From: Bacteroidota bacterium
GTDB lineage: Bacteria; Bacteroidota; Bacteroidia; AKYH767-A; 2013-40CM-41-45
Length of the DNA: 64,000 bases
Direction of reading: 5' to 3'
Assembly (NCBI GenBank): GCA_016713765.1
Contig: JADJON010000003.1
Location: 558,001-622,000 of the forward strand
In this document: in pieces, positions 63,788-64,000 of the stretch
How the letters are laid out: the number at the start of each line of letters is the position of its first letter
Numbering within the stretch: position 1 is the first letter of the stretch
Notes under the pieces: generated by a model
The model's input: the letters and a program-made list of their open reading frames with translations, nothing else
Databases searched by the model: none
What the model was told of the DNA's origin: nothing
Program-made: the position numbers and the translations under genes

Positions 63788-64000
63788 GAACGACGCTTTT
63801 TCGTTTTATCGGATTTGCGTTTCCGTTCGTGAAAGGCTCCCTGATAAGTGGGATCCTCCTTCCGTCGCTGCATGTCGATCTCCCGCAAGATGCGTTGTTG
63901 TTCTTCGAAAGGCGTTTCCGGCACCTCCACCCGCTCCGGCAACGACACAACGGGAATTTTCTCACCGATCAATTTCTGGATCTTACGCAAGTGGTACTCG
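63784..64000 (-). CDS. C-terminal end of a probable DEAD-box RNA helicase; 5' end outside window
   Basis: The frame is open to the window edge. The visible 71 residues read EYHLRKIQKLIGEKIPVV, then a charged tail rich in Lys and Arg (HERKRKSDKTKKRRS). The phrase I-x-K-L-I-G-x-K-I-P is what follows helicase motif VI in RhlE-type DEAD-box proteins. The core lies outside the window, so the call rests on this segment. It is translationally coupled to the EamA gene. Confidence 0.7.
   Translation of the reverse strand, partial: EYHLRKIQKLIGEKIPVVSLPERVEVPETPFEEQQRILREIDMQRRKEDPTYQGAFHERKRKSDKTKKRRS

Overview
The window is a stretch of chromosome from a member of the Bacteroidota, with moderately high GC for that phylum. 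The evidence is several secreted proteins ending in a type A sorting domain of the type IX secretion system (T9SS), the gliding genes gldE and gldD, SprB-type and PKD repeat surface proteins, a TonB-dependent receptor, and promoters with the Bacteroidota -7 box TAnnTTTG. I cannot place it below phylum or class from sequence alone. Most genes are housekeeping; a few regions are accessory.

Layout. 1-4.5 kb: glycine decarboxylase gcvP (cut by the window edge) and a T9SS-secreted protein. 4.7-6.5 kb: an MlaFE-type lipid ABC pair, diverging from an overlooked 42-residue lipoprotein. 6.5-9.6 kb: feoA-feoB iron uptake and a SprT-like metalloprotease. 9.7-12.1 kb: an aminotransferase and a mannose-1-phosphate guanylyltransferase. 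12.2-16.5 kb (minus strand): fumC, an ArsC-like protein, prfB with its programmed +1 frameshift, and recX, separated by dense arrays of 7-bp repeats and a dispersed hairpin element. 16.5-24.1 kb: two SRPBCC paralogues between which lies a three-gene operon of surface proteins; most of that operon is strikingly AT-rich and its first gene carries a G10 tract in the signal peptide. 24.3-27.3 kb: RNase G, a 31-residue COX24-type protein, a TPR protein and an HU/IHF protein. 27.6-29.7 kb: chromate transporter, DoxX and a haem-binding lipoprotein in one operon. 29.7-31.8 kb: a T9SS beta-propeller protein and an AraC regulator.

31.9-39.9 kb holds mutY, ssb, a single-frame gldE-gldD fusion and rlmD on the plus strand, with small accessory genes between mutY and ssb. 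39.9-43.2 kb (minus): haem A synthase, an outer-membrane protein and coaX. 43.3-43.8 kb: tRNA-Phe followed 20 bp later by a response regulator. 44-52.7 kb: a four-helix-bundle protein, a TPR-like protein, a small exported protein and a 1930-residue protein with about 19 PKD domains but no recognisable T9SS signal. 52.8-64 kb: an orphan histidine kinase, gpmI, a TonB-dependent receptor of haem-receptor type with an unknown His-rich membrane protein upstream, an M20 dipeptidase, an M16 peptidase, an EamA transporter and the end of a probable DEAD-box helicase.

No CRISPR array, prophage, insertion sequence, rRNA or recognisable defence system was seen. The most unusual signals are the gldE-gldD fusion, the possible phase-variable adhesin in a mosaic AT-rich operon, and the families of heptanucleotide arrays and hairpin elements that fill gaps between genes and often abut stop or start codons.
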